A stretch of 64,000 nucleotides of DNA from Chiridota heheva (taxonomy: Eukaryota; Echinodermata; Holothuroidea; Apodida; Chiridotidae), in the NCBI GenBank assembly GCA_020152595.1, contig JAIGNY010000739.1:827501-891500 (forward strand), read 5' to 3'. Positions 59,601-64,000 of the stretch are shown one piece after another (the first letter of the stretch is position 1; the number at the start of each line of letters is the position of its first letter). Both the position numbers and the translations under genes were made by a program. The notes under the pieces were generated by a model, which was not told where the DNA came from, ran no database searches, and worked only from the letters and a program-made list of their open reading frames with translations.

Positions 59601-61055
59601 AAGGATTTTAAATCCCAGTTCAGTGCTACAAGAGAGACGTTTGAAGATCTCTGAGGAATATTGAAAAATTATATCATTTTACAGTTTCAAAATTCTAAGG
59701 AAATATCAAATGTTTTGTAGACTTTTAAAAAAACTATTATCTTTAATCTTGTCTTAAGTGTTCTCTGAAAAACTAACATTTTGTAAGGAAATGTTAACCT
59801 TCCTTAAGGATATCTGAAGAAACTTTAACTTTTTCTGAAGAACTCTGAAGAAACTTTAACATTTTCTGAGGAATTCTCCAAAAACTTTAACACTTCTAAG
59901 GAAATCTCAGGAAGAACTGTGGACGGCCGGACGGACGGAATCGCCTATTACATAGGTTCGCATTATGCTTCGCATGCTCACCAAAAACCCATGTAAAGTG
60001 TGAGATAAAGGAAAATTTTCGGGTTGTGAAGAAGAATTTTTTTTCCGGATTACATTGCTAAACCTCTAGCAAGGCGAAAGGATATGAAAATTGCCGTGAC
60101 GTGATGCATAGAAGACTGATATTTCTGACAAATTTTATACTGTGTAATGTGTACACGAACAACATTGAACGTAAAATTGCAAAGTATTTTGAATTGCAAA
60201 AGAGAGTTTGATGATATATGTTTACATTAGAATAATATCGATTATGACCTGCAAGGCATGACATACCAGTAAGTCCTTAAAATAGACTAAAACTAAGAAA
60301 TGAATGAACATCGTTGTGTATATGATATATTTTACACAAGCCGAGCAAACTTTTTTTTAGAGAGAAGTTCTTATCGAGGAACGTTTTGCATTACAAAATT
60401 GCCAAAATTATTCTTCAAAACCGCACATACTAAGAAGTTCTGAGAAAGTTTCTTGATGTGTTATCTGGTTATGGTTGTGATTTTTATAATTAAAAAAAAA
60501 GCCTCTGCGGCGAAACGATATGACAATTTAAATGATGTGATTCATACATACACGGGTAAAAGTAAATACACTGTAAAGCTATCTGGCTATATGGTCCATT
60601 GTGAATCGAATACAAACAAGTGTGTGTGATAACGGGTGGACCATTATGATGAGTATAGACCTGGAATTCTGGGAGTCACAAACGTGAAGTGGGAATTAAG
60701 CTATTAGCCCCAGTGGTGCCTGGCATTCCCAACCAATTACTTATTGTCTTGTCATCATTTGAGACAATGTTTTGACCACTTGTTAACACAAAAATAACCT
60801 ATAAAATCAAATGATGTCAATAACAAAAATGACAACTATGAATCGAACCCATCACCAGGGCTTTCAGTACTTTGATTTTAGTACAGCGATACAGTTTTCT
60901 AATGAGTGTGTCACTAACGAAAATTTTGAGTCGCAATAACGAGATTTTACTGGTCAAGCCAAAAAATATCTATATGTAATTCGTCACATATGCAATGAAA
61001 GTACCTGACCAAGCAAGTTAGTCAGCTGGACTAGAATTTTCGCAAAGCCTGATTA
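59601..61055. other. No gene seen; short TTCTGAAGAAACTTTAAC repeats
   Basis: 59640-59915 has a few imperfect units of CTGARGAA.CTTTAACATTT. The rest is AT-rich with no element or exon recognised. Confidence 0.45.
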
Positions 61056-61059
61056 ACTT

Positions 61060-62280
61060 ATATTTAAAGTGTACGCTTAAATGCAAAGATGTCGAAGGTT
61101 GTTGTTTTTAAGAGAGGGGAAATTTTAAAAAGAAATGAGAGTTGGCATTTCGAGAGTATTAAAGTTGTTAAGAATTACAAATTCCTTGATTTGATATTAT
61201 CCAACTCAGGCTCTTTGGCCGAAACTTATCATACATTGGCTAACCAAGGAATTAAAGCGTTTAATGGCTTAAGAAGAAAGTTAAATAAATTTGGTAACAT
61301 TCCCGTAAAAACTTTATTAAACCTTTTTGACCGTAAACTTTTGCCTATTCTTCATTACTGTTCTAAACTTTGGGGGCTTGAGGAAGCTAGGGATATTGAA
61401 CAAGTGCACCACATATTTTATAAGTATATGTTACAGGTATCATTGAATTTCTGTTATAGTGTAGGAGTGCGCTAGGGCGATGTCGTCTTGCTGTTAATAG
61501 ATCATGTTTTGTTATAAGATACTGGTTAAGACTTTTTCGATTACTGGATTATCATTTTTGCTCCGAAGCTTATAAAGTTCAGTTTCTCTTAGCTTCTGGG
61601 GTTGGCCATCTTCTTTTCTTTTTGAGTTGTGGGGAAGTATGGATTTGTCAAAGGGCGGCCAATGAAAGAGCTTTCCTTATTCTATTTGAACAAAGATTAA
61701 AGGATATCGATTTACAGAATCTTTGGGGAAATTATCCGTAAATAATAAGTTACATATCTACATATTGTTTATCTAAAAGGAAAGTTATGAACGTATTGTT
61801 TATTTAAAACTGATATGAAAAGTACCTTGATTGTGTTTTAGTTCCTGAATATAGAAAAAATCTGTGTAAATTTCGTATTGGTAAGCACAGTCTTTGTGTA
61901 GAAACAGGGTGCTGGAATGATATCCCCAGAGAGGAAAGATTCTGCTTATTTTGTAATCTTGGTTGTATTGAGGACGAAATTCATTTCCTTTTAGTTTGTT
62001 CGGCTTATAAAAGTCTACGGGAAAAGTGTATCCAACCTTACTTCATCGTTTATCCTTCCATTGATACAGTTTTCTCTGATGTATTGTAAAAATGATACTG
62101 TTATGAACAATTTAGGTAAATTTATTTTCCTCTCATTTAAGAGACGCCAAGCAAGTTTGTGATTGTCTTTATCATTGTTATAAATATAATACTTTTGTTT
62201 GTAAAGAGCGATAAGTTTGCTTATAATTTTTGTACTAAGGGCCAAAGGCCTGAAGTTTTTGTTGAATAAATCAATCAATC
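61060..62280 (+). pseudogene. LINE 3' part: RT thumb region and C-terminal zinc knuckle
   Basis: 61089-61475 encodes KVVVFKRGEILKRNESWHFE, YKFLDLILSNSGSLAET and LFDRKLLPILHYCSKLWGLE, the segment after the RT palm. After frameshifts, 61850-62040 gives CKFRIGKHSLCVETGCWNDI and then FCLFCNLGCIEDEIHFLLVC, with a CxxC...H...C zinc knuckle. The element ends at GTTGAATAAATCAATCAATC. 5' truncated and broken. The exact clade is uncertain. Confidence 0.85.
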
Positions 62281-62826
62281 AATCAATCAACCAACCAACC
62301 ATTTAACCAACCATTTAACCAACCATTTAATCAACCATTTAACCAACCATTTAACCAACCATTTAATCAACCATTTAACCAACCATTTAACCAATCATTT
62401 AACCAACCATTTAACCAACCATTTAACCAACCATTTAACCAACCATTTAACCAACCATTTAACCAACCATTTAACCAACCATTTAACCAACCATTTAACC
62501 AACCATTTAACCAACCATTTAACCAACCATTTAATCAACCATTTAACCAACCATTTAACCAATCATTTAACCAACCATTTAACCAACCATTTAACCAACC
62601 ATTTAACCAACCATTTAACCAACCATTTACCCAACCATTTAACAAACCATTTAATCAACCATTTAACCAACCATTTAACCAACCATTTAACCAACCATTT
62701 AACCAACCATTTAACCAACCATTTAACCAACCATTTAACCAACCAATTAACCAATCATTTAACCAACCATTTAACCAACCATTTGACCAACCATTTAACC
62801 AACCATTTAACCAACCATTTAAATTG
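62272..62826 (+). repeat. 12-bp minisatellite grown from the LINE tail, about 44 units
   Basis: The LINE tail (AATC)n passes through AACCAACC into a near-perfect array of CCATTTAACCAA. A few units carry C-to-T changes (ATTTAATCAACC). The minus frame (VKWL repeats) is a by-product. Confidence 0.95.
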
Positions 62827-63936
62827 TAATTAATAAATCAATAATCCCTGCGAAGATATGAATTAATCACCGCCTCTATACATCATTACAGGAATGAAAA
62901 GCACAAATATTACAGTAGGTCAAGGCCAACTGCCTCTGATTTCATCCGAACGCATATGCATATTCAGGGGTGAGGAAAAAGGGGTGTAGTGATTGAAGCC
63001 AGAGGGTTATTTGGCCATTAGTACTAGAAATGGGGGAATTGGTCAAAAATGTTTTCTGAGTTTGCTTGCGGATTTGAGAGTTTGTGGTATTATGGATTTT
63101 AACCAAGTAGTTGTGTTTAAGTTAAGGAACGAGGAGCAGCAGAACCATACAGTATAAAACTTTAATGTAAACTTAAAAGAAAAAAACATTTCAAAAAGGA
63201 GAAACGTAGAGAAAACAACTCTCGTGTGTGCATATATTTTCACATCCTTTCCCTTAACACATTCACTAAACAAACCTAGTTTGAGAGACAAAATCAAATA
63301 ATAGCAGAGCAATGACATTTTGTTAGTCTACTTCTTTAACGAGTTTGTCTCTCTAATATTGCTAAGCAAAAGCGTAGCAACATTTTACATGTGGGGTGGG
63401 GTGGTGTTAGGATGTGAACAATAACATCGATGGGGCAAGTGAAGGTGTTCCTTTAATGTAAATATTACAAACGTGGGAAGTGGAACTTTCCCCCCCCCCC
63501 CTCGCCCGTGACCATGCACTAGCAAGAACAGAATGATTAGTGCTTTGTAGCTAATTTTAGGTTCTGCCTAAAATGCCAACAATCACGAAAATTAACACAA
63601 CATTCCCAGAAATTGAATAACAAATGGCCCAAAGGTTTATACCTGGGGGAAACATTTAGCTATCATTTTCATGAGAGTATATGTTACATTTGAGCAAATA
63701 TTTGCAATGATTCTTCATCCGTTTTCCTAACATATTTAAACTTATTTTCATTATTAATTTGCATGCTATAACTATTTGCTTAAAAATATATTGACAAAGT
63801 GATTTGTTGGTTGGTTTATCAATGAGTATAAAAATTCCTTGACTAAACATTACATGTTAGAAACTTCTCACCTCTTTTTATCTAAATAAATTGGTAAGTT
63901 GGAATATTTTATGCTTAAGTCTCTACAAAACTACTC

Positions 63937-63940
<4 letters not shown>
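62827..63940. other. No gene seen
   Basis: AT-rich intergenic DNA with a C-run near 63491. Confidence 0.5.

Positions 63941-63941
<1 letters not shown>

Positions 63942-64000
<59 letters not shown>
63942..64000. repeat. (TA)n microsatellite, continues past the right edge
   Basis: Uninterrupted TA dinucleotides to the last base. Confidence 0.97.

Noticed and set aside
62563-62754. (VKWL)n frame
   Set aside because: Translation of the 12-bp tail satellite.

Overview
The window is nuclear DNA from an animal. It is AT-rich, has long introns, and most of its length is transposon debris, minisatellites and (TA)n arrays. The best organism clue is a Pax gene of the eyegone type: a paired domain reduced to the RED half, plus a serine-50 homeodomain. 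This type is known from insects and from invertebrate deuterostomes and is absent from vertebrates. Together with the repeat style (tRNA SINEs, CR1/L2-like and Tx1/L1-like LINEs, hAT- and piggyBac-like MITEs), I infer a marine invertebrate deuterostome, most likely an ambulacrarian (echinoderm or hemichordate). The species cannot be fixed from the sequence alone.

Layout. 1-7274 (minus): four 5' exons of a secreted trypsin-like serine protease; the gene runs off the left edge before the catalytic serine. 7275-29990: no convincing gene; nested MITEs, SINEs, a 5'-truncated LINE, degenerate AAATTTYC-type arrays, a 22-bp minisatellite and a 745-bp (TA)n tract. 30044-38933 (plus): the six-exon eyegone-type Pax gene, with a TATA box and initiator spaced correctly before a 13-nt first coding segment. 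All splice phases agree, but exon 3 has a one-base deletion inside the RED subdomain. The gene carries or adjoins three (TA)n arrays. 39300-64000: no intact host gene is seen. It holds a broken LRR-receptor-like pseudogene (minus, 42.3-43.3 kb), a truncated CR1/L2-like LINE (47.8-49.3 kb), paired piggyBac-like MITEs beside a hAT transposase remnant (49.9-50.6 kb), and a Tx1/L1-like LINE (51.1-55.7 kb, minus). Inside that LINE the zinc-knuckle segment has been amplified into about 30 tandem 67-bp units. Further right are a CATGG-rich minisatellite, another LINE 3' end whose tail has grown into about 44 copies of a 12-bp repeat, and a terminal (TA)n array.

The two host genes are divergent neighbours (protease minus, Pax plus) separated by about 23 kb; nothing suggests a shared function. 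The most notable points are the frame break in the eyegone gene, the satellite born from a LINE zinc knuckle, the LINE-tail satellite, and a CAGTCCGG-ended MITE family with demonstrable 5-bp target duplications.
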